A stretch of DNA of 64,000 nucleotides, from positions 124,001 through 188,000 of the forward strand of contig NZ_JACBOT010000024.1 of NCBI RefSeq assembly GCF_021532275.1, read 5' to 3'. Origin of the DNA: Brevibacterium sp. UCMA 11754 (GTDB lineage Bacteria; Actinomycetota; Actinomycetes; Actinomycetales; Brevibacteriaceae). The notes below the pieces were generated by a model, which was given only the letters and a program-made list of their open reading frames with translations, did no database searches and had not been told where the DNA came from. The position numbers and the translations under genes were made by a program. Position 1 is the first letter of the stretch. The number at the start of each line of letters is the position of its first letter. Of this stretch, positions 37,504-45,883 are shown in pieces.

Positions 37504-37761
37504 CTATTCGACGACGAAGTTACTCAGCCCAGCCGCTTTAAGAATGAACGGGGCGATTGACATCAGCACCAGTATCGATGCAACGATCCAGAGCCACATC
37601 ATTTTTCGCCGTTCGCGCCTGAATCTGGTCGACAAAGCGAACAGTGGACTCAACAACGGCAGACCGTAGAACACCGGAGTGAGAACGAACGTAAGAGCCA
37701 GGAAGCCGATGAACTTCCACTCTGTCTTCGAGAAGAAGCCTTCGCGTGGCTGGGTATCCAT
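37504..37761 (-). CDS. Small membrane protein of unknown function
   Basis: An 85-residue protein with two hydrophobic segments (about 16-40 and 56-76) separated by a basic loop TRFRRERRK. The positive-inside rule places the loop in the cytoplasm. I do not recognise the family. It lies in a run of four small minus-strand genes, and a similarly built small membrane gene is upstream. Confidence 0.6.
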   Translation of the reverse strand: MDTQPREGFFSKTEWKFIGFLALTFVLTPVFYGLPLLSPLFALSTRFRRERRKMMWLWIVASILVLMSIAPFILKAAGLSNFVVE

Positions 37762-37852
37762 AAACTGTACTTCTCCCCGTTTTCAATAGGTGGATCGACC
37801 ACAAGCCGGTAGGCGACGCAACCGCTGCAGCGAACTCCACCACCAAGGCAGG

Positions 37853-38122
37853 CTAAGCCGACGATGCCCCGGCAGGCGACGGCTGTACGAAGTCGAATCG
37901 TCTCTTTGCACGGAAGTAATCAAGAAGATCCCTGAAAATCAAAGCGGGCATCGTGACAGTCACGAGCAGGCGCGAGACCGAGGGCGAAGATCCGGCCCCG
38001 AAGTCGATGGCCCAGAACACCGCGGCGACCGCAATGCACATCAGGACAGAGCTCAGCACACTATCGACGCACTTCGCATGCACTTTCGACAGCGTCTGCG
38101 GCTGAAATTTCGTGTCAGGCAC
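37853..38122 (-). CDS. Small membrane protein of unknown function
   Basis: An 89-residue protein with two hydrophobic segments (about 22-42 and 50-66) and a basic C-terminal stretch YFRAKRRFDF. No family is recognised. It is followed after about 90 bp by another two-helix membrane gene, which may be functionally linked. Confidence 0.55.
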   Translation of the reverse strand: MPDTKFQPQTLSKVHAKCVDSVLSSVLMCIAVAAVFWAIDFGAGSSPSVSRLLVTVTMPALIFRDLLDYFRAKRRFDFVQPSPAGASSA

Positions 38123-38234
38123 TGCATCGCTCCGTCCTGCGCCTTACCCATGAATGAACAGGTACCTTGCTTTCAACGCTAGCAGACGACGCTCTGATCG
38201 GGAATACGTGCTCGGCGCAGGCCGGTCGCACTCG

Positions 38235-38270
38235 GAGTCGCAGTCGCAGTCGCAGTCGCAGTCGCAGTCG
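38235..38270. repeat. Hexanucleotide tandem repeat (CAGTCG)n
   Basis: Six consecutive hexamer units, the first GAGTCG and the next five CAGTCG, in the intergenic region between a small membrane gene and the TrmH-type methylase. Such arrays can vary in length by strand slippage. Confidence 0.9.
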
Positions 38271-38314
38271 CGTCACGTTCGGCTACAGAACTCGTTGAAC
38301 GAGTCGCGTGCGAA

Positions 38315-39205
38315 TCACATCCGCTGGTTGCGCGCACTCTCATAGATGCACACGCTGGCGGCAGTTGCGAGGTTAAGGCTTTCGGCCTTCCCATAGATCG
38401 GCACGGCCGCTGAGGAGTCGCAGAGCTCGAGGTCTTCCGTCCTCATTCCCCACGCCTCGTTGCCGAAGACCCATGTGGTGCGGGCGGTCAGGTCGAGTCC
38501 GGAGTCCCAGGGATGGTGGACGTCATGCGACTGGTCATTGGCATCGGCGGCGAGCACCTGCAGCCCTCGGGCACGGGCGAGTTCGGTCACCTCGGAGAGT
38601 CCGACGCCTGTGACGACTGGGACATGGAACAGTGATCCGGCGGTGGAGCGAACGGTCTTGTCGTTGTAGATGTCAACGCTCGACGAGGTGAGCACGACCG
38701 CGTCGGCTCCTGCCGCGTCGGCGAGGCGGATGATGGTGCCAGCATTGCCGGGATCGCGGACCTGGGAGAGCACGACGATGAGCTGTGCCTCCGTGTCGAT
38801 GACGGAGTCCAGGTCGACGTCGATACGTTCACACACGGCGACAACGCCCTGCGAATTGACCGTCGCGGACAGCTCGGTCAGCACCTCATCGGTGATGATG
38901 TTCCAGCGGATGTCACATTCTTTGACGGTCTCGACGAACTCGGGATGCGCCTCGGCGGCCTCTTCTGTGATGAAGAGTTCGATGACAGCACCCTGCGGGT
39001 CAACACTCGAGCCCACCCAATCCGGGACGCCCGGTGCCTGACCGGGAAAATCCAGCTCTGCGTGTCGTTCCAGAGCCTCCCGCACAGCCTGGGGTCCTTC
39101 AACGAGGAACTGGCCCATCGTCTTGCGGGAATGCCGCTTGAGCAGCTTGACCGCGTTCTTGACCCGCTTCGAGTTCGGTGAGGAGATGGCGTCTGGAAGT
39201 TTCAA
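38315..39205 (-). CDS. TrmH/SpoU-family RNA 2'-O-methyltransferase
   Basis: A 296-residue SPOUT enzyme. The N-terminal part (about 8-120) is an RNA-binding substrate domain (SPNSKRVKNAVKLLKRHSRK). The C-terminal knot has the three family motifs: QVRDPGNAGTIIRLADAAGAD, WVFGNEAWGM and VPIYGKAESLNLATAASVCIYE. It methylates a ribose in rRNA or tRNA with S-adenosylmethionine; RlmB and TsnR-like members cannot be separated here. It follows rplT on the same strand, a conserved actinobacterial arrangement, but a strong terminator lies between them. Confidence 0.92.
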   Translation of the reverse strand: MKLPDAISSPNSKRVKNAVKLLKRHSRKTMGQFLVEGPQAVREALERHAELDFPGQAPGVPDWVGSSVDPQGAVIELFITEEAAEAHPEFVETVKECDIRWNIITDEVLTELSATVNSQGVVAVCERIDVDLDSVIDTEAQLIVVLSQVRDPGNAGTIIRLADAAGADAVVLTSSSVDIYNDKTVRSTAGSLFHVPVVTGVGLSEVTELARARGLQVLAADANDQSHDVHHPWDSGLDLTARTTWVFGNEAWGMRTEDLELCDSSAAVPIYGKAESLNLATAASVCIYESARNQRM

Positions 39206-39272
39206 ATTGGCTGACCCGCATTCTTGCTGAAGGAACTACTGATTGCTGGAGGGATTGGTTCTGAGAACAAAT

Positions 39273-39307
39273 CAACGGTCCCGAACCAAGTAAGTTCGGG
39301 ACCGTTG
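39273..39307 (-). terminator. Intrinsic terminator after rplT
   Basis: CAACGGTCCCGAAC pairs perfectly (14 bp) with GTTCGGGACCGTTG around a seven-base loop, and the minus strand continues ATTTGTTCTC. It ends the infC-rpmI-rplT transcript. Confidence 0.9.
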
Positions 39308-39327
39308 AGAGTGTGAGGACCGGCAGC

Positions 39328-39717
39328 TCAGGCTGCGGCGGTCTTCGCTGCGTTGACGTCAGCCGGAAGAGCTTCCTTGGCAACCTTGATCAGGGCCGCG
39401 AAGGTGGCTGAATCGTTGACGGCGAGCTCGGCGAGCATACGGCGGTCAACCTCGACACCAGCAGCCTTGAGGCCCTGGATGAAGCGGTTGTACGTCATAC
39501 CGTTGGCGCGAGCGCCGGCGTTGATGCGCTGGATCCACAGGCGACGGAAGTCACCCTTGCGGGCGCGACGGTCACGGTAGCTGTAGACCAGCGAGTGGAT
39601 GACCTGTTCTTTGGCCTTGCGGTACAGGCGCGAGCGCTGTCCACGGTAGCCCTTTGCCCGGTCAAGGATGACCCGGCGCTTCTTGTGAGCGTTGACCGCT
39701 CTCTTAACACGTGCCAC
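39328..39717 (-). CDS. rplT: 50S ribosomal protein L20
   Basis: A 129-residue basic protein with the L20 signature: [39 protein letters not shown], and [24 protein letters not shown]. It binds 23S rRNA early in large-subunit assembly. The C-terminus has a short Ala/Lys tail beyond the usual 118 residues. Last gene of the infC-rpmI-rplT operon, about 100 bp after rpmI. Confidence 0.98.
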   Translation of the reverse strand: MARVKRAVNAHKKRRVILDRAKGYRGQRSRLYRKAKEQVIHSLVYSYRDRRARKGDFRRLWIQRINAGARANGMTYNRFIQGLKAAGVEVDRRMLAELAVNDSATFAALIKVAKEALPADVNAAKTAAA

Positions 39718-39818
39718 GTGTTACTCCTTCAAAATTGGTTCAACCGGCGGAGCCGGAGTCTGGTTCAAGCTATGGGAACCACATCAGTGGCTGCCCGGGA
39801 TGGAGACCCGAGAGGGTC

Positions 39819-40025
39819 TCACCTGCCCTTGAGCTTGCCCAGAAGCTTGCGGGCTTTGGCGCGATCTCCGCCGGTGAGGACCTGGTCCTCGGCAACGCGA
39901 CGCTTACGGGCCGAGGACTTACCCTCGAACTTGTGCTGGTTGTTCACGCCTTCACGCATGATCTTGCCAGTACCCGTCACACGCATGCGCTTCTTGGCGC
40001 TGCTGTTCGTCTTCTGCTTCGGCAT
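39819..40025 (-). CDS. rpmI: 50S ribosomal protein L35
   Basis: A 68-residue basic protein with the L35 start MPKQKTNSSAKKRMRVTGTG and C-terminal KARKLLGKLKGR. Second gene of the infC-rpmI-rplT operon. Confidence 0.97.
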   Translation of the reverse strand: MPKQKTNSSAKKRMRVTGTGKIMREGVNNQHKFEGKSSARKRRVAEDQVLTGGDRAKARKLLGKLKGR

Positions 40026-40123
40026 CGAGCCGTTCTCCTTTGCATTTCGTTGTCGGTGGCGACCACCGACAACTACTTCACACGCTGAAACCGTTCAGGC
40101 TCCAGCGAATCGGTACTTACTTC

Positions 40124-40750
40124 TCACGCGTCGGGCGCTGCGTGCTTCTCTGCAGCGACGCGATCGCGTCGGGATTTCACCTCGGCGACGTTGCCCTTGG
40201 CATCTGAAGATGCCTTGCGGGCCTCGGCCTTGGCGTCGGATTTTGACTTATGTGGGCCAATGACCATCACCATGTTGCGTCCGTCGACCCGTGGTGAGGA
40301 TTCGACGGTGCCTAGGTCCGACACATCTTCGGCCAGGCGGTTGAGCAGCTTGATGCCCATTTCGGGGCGAGACTGTTCACGTCCGCGGAACATGATCATG
40401 ACTTTGACCTTGTCGCCACCGGCCAGGAAGCGGGTCACATGCCCCTTCTTCGTCTCGTAGTCGTGTTCATCGATCTTGAGACGGAAGCGGATCTCTTTCA
40501 GCGCAGTGTTCGCCTGGTTCTTGCGGGCTTCTCTGGCCTTCTGAGCAGATTCGTATTTGAATTTCCCGTAGTCCATGAGTTTGGCTACGGGAGGCTTCGC
40601 CTGCGGCGCAACCTCGACCAAGTCGAGATCTGCCTCGCGAGCGAGGTCGAGTGCCTTGCGAATGGCAACGATACCGACCTGTTCACCGTTGGGTCCGACC
40701 AACCGGACCTCGGGAACCCGAATCCGGTCATTGATGCGCGTCTCGCTGAT
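40124..40750 (-). CDS. infC: Translation initiation factor IF-3 with AUC start codon
   Basis: A 208-residue IF-3. The N-domain starts at [20 protein letters not shown] and the C-domain contains [16 protein letters not shown]; a Lys/Ala-rich tail of about 30 residues follows the core, as in other actinobacteria. The start is set at ATC 40750: AAGGAG lies seven bases upstream and the IF-3 family begins just there, while in-frame ATG codons further upstream lie in the leader without ribosome binding sites. Rare AUU/AUC/AUA starts are the known basis of IF-3 autoregulation, because IF-3 itself rejects them. A leader hairpin at 40787-40826 adds possible attenuation. Confidence 0.95.
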   Translation of the reverse strand: MSETRINDRIRVPEVRLVGPNGEQVGIVAIRKALDLAREADLDLVEVAPQAKPPVAKLMDYGKFKYESAQKAREARKNQANTALKEIRFRLKIDEHDYETKKGHVTRFLAGGDKVKVMIMFRGREQSRPEMGIKLLNRLAEDVSDLGTVESSPRVDGRNMVMVIGPHKSKSDAKAEARKASSDAKGNVAEVKSRRDRVAAEKHAAPDA

Positions 40751-40786
40751 GTGTTCACTCCTTTTTAGCTCAAATGATGTCGTGGC

Positions 40787-40826
40787 AATAGAAAAGGCTC
40801 CCATTGACCACATGCCAAGGGAGCCT
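40787..40826 (-). promoter_or_regulatory. Attenuator-like hairpin in infC leader
   Basis: On the minus strand AGGCTCCC, a 16-base loop, GGGAGCCT and then TTTTCTATT form an intrinsic-terminator shape about 40 bases upstream of the infC ribosome binding site. Its place in the leader, before the first gene, suggests transcription attenuation of the infC operon. This is analogous in position to the L20 leader of Firmicutes; the controlling factor is unknown. Confidence 0.65.
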
Positions 40827-41076
40827 GCACACACATCAGAGCAACGGAATTGAAACCGCAGCACATCAAGTGAATACACCTCGATCTGAAATCTTCTGCC
40901 TCAGGCTTGCACCCAGGCTGTCGATCATCAGATCATTGGACCCGATCGCTCTACACGATCAAGGTGGGAGTCAGACCCCGCTTCGCACCACGATTCAGTG
41001 TACTACGCTTCATGACTCTTCGCACATCGAGGTCGATCGTGCAATCGTCGGGTCAATCATATGTCAAGCTAGTCCC

Positions 41077-41448
41077 ATGAGTTCTGAAAATTCTGTACCC
41101 GCCGAGGCGGTTGCCGATGTCACTCGTGATATCGCCGAAGTTCCAGCCGTCGAGGTCATCACATCAGCAGCTGTGCACCTGATGTCCGCTGCCGCCGTCA
41201 AATGCGGACTGGCCGAAGACTCCCCCGAAGCTCCGGCAGCAGAGCTGCAGGACCTCGACGAGGCGCGTAAACTCATCACCGCCCTGGCCGGCCTGGTCAC
41301 CGGAGCCGCCACCGTCATCGGCGACCACCATGCTCGCCCCCTGCGCGATGGCCTGCGCAGCCTCCAGTTGGCCTTCCGCGAAGCCTCGGCCATTCAGGAC
41401 GAGCCCGGACAGGGTCCCGGCGAGAAGTTCACGGGCCCCGTTCGCTGA
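41077..41448 (+). CDS. DUF1844 family protein
   Basis: A 123-residue acidic alpha-helical protein. The central part EVITSAAVHLMSAAAVKCGL and LQDLDEARKLITALAGLVTGA is the DUF1844 pattern. Function is unknown. The gene next to infC, divergent from it, is a conserved actinobacterial arrangement and the two share about 320 bp of leader and promoter sequence. No strong ribosome binding site precedes the ATG. Confidence 0.8.
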   Translation: MSSENSVPAEAVADVTRDIAEVPAVEVITSAAVHLMSAAAVKCGLAEDSPEAPAAELQDLDEARKLITALAGLVTGAATVIGDHHARPLRDGLRSLQLAFREASAIQDEPGQGPGEKFTGPVR

Positions 41449-41578
41449 CACAAGCCTTGATGAGTGCCGGCAGTCTCGTCGTGCACCATTCGTGGTGACT
41501 CTCCACATCCGCTGCGGCTCTCGACCATTGGTCGGGGGCCGCTTCTGTCATGTCAGTGCCGAGTGAGACCATCGTTGC

Positions 41579-44500
41579 ATGCCTCCCGTTGAACTGCCGT
41601 ACGTGAGTGCCAAGGAGCTACAGGACTACTTCGGCACCACGTTCTACGAGCGCGGGCGCAGTTATGCCAACAAGGGAATGGTCGGGCAGGCCAGCTGGGA
41701 TCCAGACGTCATGACTCTCCGGGCGGATGTCGCAGGCACCGCGGCACACGATTACACAAGCACTGTTCGGCTGGAACGGCACAATCCCACTGCCAAATCG
41801 TTCACCGTAGTCTCCTCGATGTGCACCTGCCCTGTGGGCGGAGACTGCAAACACGTGGTGGCTGCGCTGATGGCGGCGTCGATCCGGCAGGTGGCACCGT
41901 TCGGTTCAACGGCGCTGCACGATCCTGACCAGCGCCGCTCCCCCGACGACGCCGATTGGTGCAGCGCCCACGTGCGCACTGCGCGCTCGAGCCCCCGAGG
42001 CCGGGCTCCTGATGGCAGCGACCCGTCATCGCACAGTCGAAGAGAATCCGACTGGAAGTCGCTTCTGTCAGGGTTCTCCTCCGACCGAGTCGACGATTCG
42101 GTATGGGCCTCCGGTCCCGGTGGCACTCTGGTCGGCAGCGCACCGACGCACCTTGCCCTCGGCTTCGAGATCTCCGAGTTGAGACGCACGGGCTTCGGGA
42201 ACTTCGAAACCCACCCCATCAGACGACCCGAACTCACCGGTCGCACCGACCTCGTCGTCACCCTGAGACCACTGATGGAAGGTGCGCGCCGCAATTGGAT
42301 CAAGGGGAACGTGTCGTGGTCCAACATCGCCAACAACTCAAACACTCGCGCATATGCACAGGGGCAGGCGGCCTGGTTCGCGCAGCTCTACGGCCTGTCC
42401 GCCATCAGCTCGAATCACCTGATTACGAATGACGACTCGGTCGTCCTTGACTGGTTCACTTCGCCCTTGCTCTGGCATCTCTTCGATCAGGCGAGGTCGC
42501 TGGGCATCGAACTCGTCGGCACCAGCCGCGGACTCTCAATTCGCCGAGGCGAGGAAGGGTCGACTCAATGTGATGTGGTTGCGGTCTCGGACGGGCTCGA
42601 GGCCCGCTCCCTGGTCACGATTGACGGTGAGTCGTTCGACCAGGGCCTCTGCGGCTCGATCGATGATCATGGCTTCTACGGAATCTCGACCTCCGGCGGT
42701 ACGTCCCTCCTTCTGGCTCCGACCGAGGAGAGGACGAATCGTGATGTGGTTCAGATGCTGCGTCGGTGGGAACCGATCACCATCGCCGATGGCCAGATCC
42801 GTGACTTCTTCACTGACTTCTATCCCAAGCTCGCCTACGCCACCACCGTCGTCTCCTCCGACGATTCGGTGACCCTGCCTGTGCTCGTACCTCCCGATCT
42901 CGCACTCACCGTCACGTACGGTGACCATGGCGCGCACCTGACCTGGGAGTGGCATTACCACCACCCGGTGCAGACGCTCCCGGTCCGCCGCGGGCCGCTG
43001 GCCGATCGCAACCGGAGCATCGAGCACGAAGACGAGGTACTGGAGAAACTGAGCACCACCGTTGCCGCAACCGCGATGCCGCTGACACTGCCGAGCGAGG
43101 TTCGCCGGGCGGACACCGTGGGCCTCGACGACCTGCAGACAGCAGTCTTCGTCGACAAACTGCTGCCGGCTCTGAGTGACATCGACCATCTCGAGGTGCA
43201 TGAGGTCGGTAATCGTCCGGACTATCGAGAAGTCACTGAAGCGCCCCTGGTCGCGATGTCGACCGACGAAGCCGAGGACAGCGACTGGTTCGACATCCGC
43301 TTCAACATCACGATCGCCGGACAGCAGGTGCGCTTCGCCGACCTCTTCGTCGCCTTGGCGCAAGGGGCTGCGATGATCGTTCTGCCCGACGGCGCCTACT
43401 TCTCACTTGAGGCACCCTTCTTCGACAAGTTTCGACAAATGCTCGCCGACTCCGATGTCATCGCGGACTGGAAGCCGGAATCACCCCGCCTCTCCCGATA
43501 TCACATGGATCTGTGGGCCGAATTCGACGAGCTCGTCGACGAATCCGCTGCTGCGGCCTCATGGCGGCGCTCGGTCGAAGCGCTCAGCCACCTCGGCGAG
43601 ATTCCAACTCTCGACGTGCCCGAAGGGATCGAAGCCACACTGCGGCCCTATCAGCAGGAGGGGTTCAGTTGGCTGGCAGCACTGTGGTCGAGCGGACTCG
43701 GCGGCATCCTGGCCGACGACATGGGCCTGGGCAAGACGCTGCAGGCACTGAGCCTGTTCACTCACGTCAAGAACACGAACAAGAACGCCGCTCCCATCCT
43801 CGTCGTCGCACCCACCTCGGTGATGTCGACCTGGCGAGCCGAGGCGGAGAAGTTCGCACCTGGTCTGCGAGTCGCCACAATCTCGGCCACAGAGAAAAAG
43901 CGGAAGACCACCCTGGCCGAGGAGATCGAGGAGGCGGACCTCGTCATCACCTCATACGCCATTCTGCGCCTCGACGCACTGGCTTTCATGTCGATCGTGT
44001 GGGATACGTTCGTCCTCGATGAGGCACAGTTCGTCAAGAACAGGACCGCCAAGGTCCACACTGCGGCGAAGGCGATTCAGGCCCGGTTCCGCCTGGCCAT
44101 CACCGGCACACCGATGGAGAACTCGCTGACCGACCTGTGGTCGCTGTATTCGATCACCTCACCGGGACTGCTCCCGGGCTTCGAGAAGTTCCGGCGCGAG
44201 ATCGTCTCCCCCATCGAATCCGGCGAGGCCCCGGAGGGAATGGCCCTGCTGCGCCGGCGGATTCGACCGTTTATGAAGCGGCGGAACAAAGAACTTGTCG
44301 CTGCCGACCTGCCGCCGAAGCAGGAACAGCTTCTCAGCGTCGAACTCAGCACCAAGCACAGGGAGCTGTACAACACGGTTCTGCAGAAGGAGAGGAAGAA
44401 GCTCCTCGGTCTCATCAACGACATGGATCGCAACCGCTTCGCGATCTTCCGCTCGCTGACACTCCTGCGGATGTTGGCCATCGACCCATATCTCATCGAT

Positions 44501-45028
44501 GCGAAATATGAAGGCATCGGATCGAGCAAACTCAGCGCACTCTTCTCCCACCTTGACGACATCGTTGCCGAGGGCCACCGGACCATCATCTTCAGCCAGT
44601 TCACCTCGTTCCTCACCCGGGTCGGTGAGCAGCTCGAGCACCGCAATATCAATTACGCCTACCTCGACGGCTCCACGCGGAATCGCGGCGCAGTCATCGA
44701 GGACTTCAGGGCCGGGGACGCACCCATCTTCCTCATCAGCCTCAAGGCAGGTGGGTTCGGCCTGACACTGACGGAGGCCGACTATGTCTTCCTCCTCGAT
44801 CCCTGGTGGAACCCGGCGGTTGAGGCTCAGGCAGTCGACCGCGCACACCGAATCGGGCAGACGAAGAACGTCATGGTCTATCGGATGGTCTCGGAGAAGA
44901 CGATCGAGGAGAAGGTGCTGGCGCTGCAGGAGAGGAAGGCACAGCTCTTCGACTCCCTGGTCAATGAGGGTGAGGGCTTCTCGTCAGCGATCACGGGTGA
45001 GGACATCCGCGGGCTGCTCGACGGGTAA
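41579..45028 (+). CDS. SWIM zinc-finger and SNF2-type DEAD-like helicase/ATPase
   Basis: A 1149-residue protein. An N-terminal SWIM zinc finger is formed by C82-x-C84-x5-C90-x-H92. A long middle region (about 150-660) matches no domain I can name with certainty. The SNF2 ATPase follows: motif I DDMGLGKT at 713-720, motif II DEAQ at 814-817, ITGTPMENSLTDLWSLYS, and the C-terminal helicase domain with IIFSQFTSF, DGSTRNR, ISLKAGGFGLTLTEADYVF and DPWWNPAVEAQAVDRAHRIGQ. Such proteins translocate on double-stranded DNA and remodel protein-DNA or RNA polymerase complexes. No methylase or nuclease partner is adjacent, so a defence role is not indicated. Confidence 0.93.
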   Translation: MPPVELPYVSAKELQDYFGTTFYERGRSYANKGMVGQASWDPDVMTLRADVAGTAAHDYTSTVRLERHNPTAKSFTVVSSMCTCPVGGDCKHVVAALMAASIRQVAPFGSTALHDPDQRRSPDDADWCSAHVRTARSSPRGRAPDGSDPSSHSRRESDWKSLLSGFSSDRVDDSVWASGPGGTLVGSAPTHLALGFEISELRRTGFGNFETHPIRRPELTGRTDLVVTLRPLMEGARRNWIKGNVSWSNIANNSNTRAYAQGQAAWFAQLYGLSAISSNHLITNDDSVVLDWFTSPLLWHLFDQARSLGIELVGTSRGLSIRRGEEGSTQCDVVAVSDGLEARSLVTIDGESFDQGLCGSIDDHGFYGISTSGGTSLLLAPTEERTNRDVVQMLRRWEPITIADGQIRDFFTDFYPKLAYATTVVSSDDSVTLPVLVPPDLALTVTYGDHGAHLTWEWHYHHPVQTLPVRRGPLADRNRSIEHEDEVLEKLSTTVAATAMPLTLPSEVRRADTVGLDDLQTAVFVDKLLPALSDIDHLEVHEVGNRPDYREVTEAPLVAMSTDEAEDSDWFDIRFNITIAGQQVRFADLFVALAQGAAMIVLPDGAYFSLEAPFFDKFRQMLADSDVIADWKPESPRLSRYHMDLWAEFDELVDESAAAASWRRSVEALSHLGEIPTLDVPEGIEATLRPYQQEGFSWLAALWSSGLGGILADDMGLGKTLQALSLFTHVKNTNKNAAPILVVAPTSVMSTWRAEAEKFAPGLRVATISATEKKRKTTLAEEIEEADLVITSYAILRLDALAFMSIVWDTFVLDEAQFVKNRTAKVHTAAKAIQARFRLAITGTPMENSLTDLWSLYSITSPGLLPGFEKFRREIVSPIESGEAPEGMALLRRRIRPFMKRRNKELVAADLPPKQEQLLSVELSTKHRELYNTVLQKERKKLLGLINDMDRNRFAIFRSLTLLRMLAIDPYLIDAKYEGIGSSKLSALFSHLDDIVAEGHRTIIFSQFTSFLTRVGEQLEHRNINYAYLDGSTRNRGAVIEDFRAGDAPIFLISLKAGGFGLTLTEADYVFLLDPWWNPAVEAQAVDRAHRIGQTKNVMVYRMVSEKTIEEKVLALQERKAQLFDSLVNEGEGFSSAITGEDIRGLLDG

Positions 45029-45059
45029 GTGGCTCGTCGTCACTGGCTCACTCTCCCAC

Positions 45060-45713
45060 TCAATATCCGAGCGTCGACACGAGCCCCTGCATCAGTTCAT
45101 CTTCGACTGGTTCGATCCCGGGGCCGAACTGTCCGAATCGCAGTGCGTTGATGAGGCCGATGATCGCAGCCCACACGGTCACAGTGCGCATAATCACCTG
45201 ATCGTCTGGCTCCAGTCCCAGTTCTCGCAGTCCTTCACGCAGCACGTCCAATGCATGAGCCGGCGGTACCTGAGAGTTGGGGTTCCCATGCACAGAGGCC
45301 TGTGAGAGCAGGGTCGTCAGCGTCACCATGATCCTGGTCCCCGGCACCACTGTCTCGTCCCGCGGCGCCTGGTAGTCAGGGACGGGCGTGCCATAGATGA
45401 GCGCCCACCGGTTGGGATGCCTGCGCGACCAAGCCAGCATCGTCACACCGACGGTGAGAACAGATGTGTCGTGTTCGAGAGCTTCGTCCACGTCATCGGC
45501 GATCGAGGTGAATGCGTCGCGGATGAGTATGGTCAGCAGTTCGTCGCGGTTCTTCACGTACCGATAGATGGCGCTTGAGACGATTCCGAGTTCCCGTGCG
45601 ATGGCCCGAAGCGAAACTCCATCGAGACCGTCGTCATCAAGCATTCGGTTCCCGATCCGGGTGATCTGCGCTTCAGTTTCCAGCCGGGCCCGCTGGCGCG
45701 GAGTCGAGTTCAT
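45060..45713 (-). CDS. TetR-family transcriptional regulator
   Basis: A 217-residue TetR regulator. HTH residues DGVSLRAIARELGIVSSAIYRYVKN lie at about 33-57, followed by a C-terminal WHG/TetR_C-like ligand domain. The second of two tandem ATG codons (45713) fits the AAGG spacing better; 45716 is the alternative. It is divergent from an NAD-binding epimerase-like gene and two matching inverted repeats (45754-45768, 45803-45817) lie between them, so it probably represses that gene and itself. Confidence 0.9.
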   Translation of the reverse strand: MNSTPRQRARLETEAQITRIGNRMLDDDGLDGVSLRAIARELGIVSSAIYRYVKNRDELLTILIRDAFTSIADDVDEALEHDTSVLTVGVTMLAWSRRHPNRWALIYGTPVPDYQAPRDETVVPGTRIMVTLTTLLSQASVHGNPNSQVPPAHALDVLREGLRELGLEPDDQVIMRTVTVWAAIIGLINALRFGQFGPGIEPVEDELMQGLVSTLGY

Positions 45714-45753
45714 CATGCCTTCACCCTAGAACGAGAGAGCAAAGATAACAATA

Positions 45754-45768
45754 GTGAGCACTGCTCTT
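45754..45768. promoter_or_regulatory. TetR operator candidate 1
   Basis: GTGAGCACTGCTCTT contains GAGCA-C-TGCTC, the same core as the second site 49 bp away. It lies closest to the TetR gene start. Confidence 0.65.
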
Positions 45769-45802
45769 GCACTTGTGCGAGCGGCGGCCTATTCTGATTC
45801 CA

Positions 45803-45817
45803 GAGAGCAGTGCTCTC
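45803..45817. promoter_or_regulatory. TetR operator candidate 2
   Basis: GAGAGCAGTGCTCTC is a perfect inverted repeat with a one-base centre. With the site at 45754 it brackets the likely promoters of the divergent TetR and epimerase genes. Confidence 0.7.
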
Positions 45818-45883
45818 GTTCACCGAAGGACTCGCCGATCCGCACGGCATCACGACATCACGAAACTGCGAAGGACAACCATC

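Noticed and set aside
38154-38345. Small plus-strand frame with a Ser-Gln repeat
   Set aside because: It is only the translation of the CAGTCG array; no ribosome binding site or conserved flank.
41579-45028. SNF2 helicase as part of a DISARM- or Dnd/BREX-like defence system
   Set aside because: No methylase, nuclease or phospholipase partner is adjacent; flanking genes are a TetR regulator and DUF1844.
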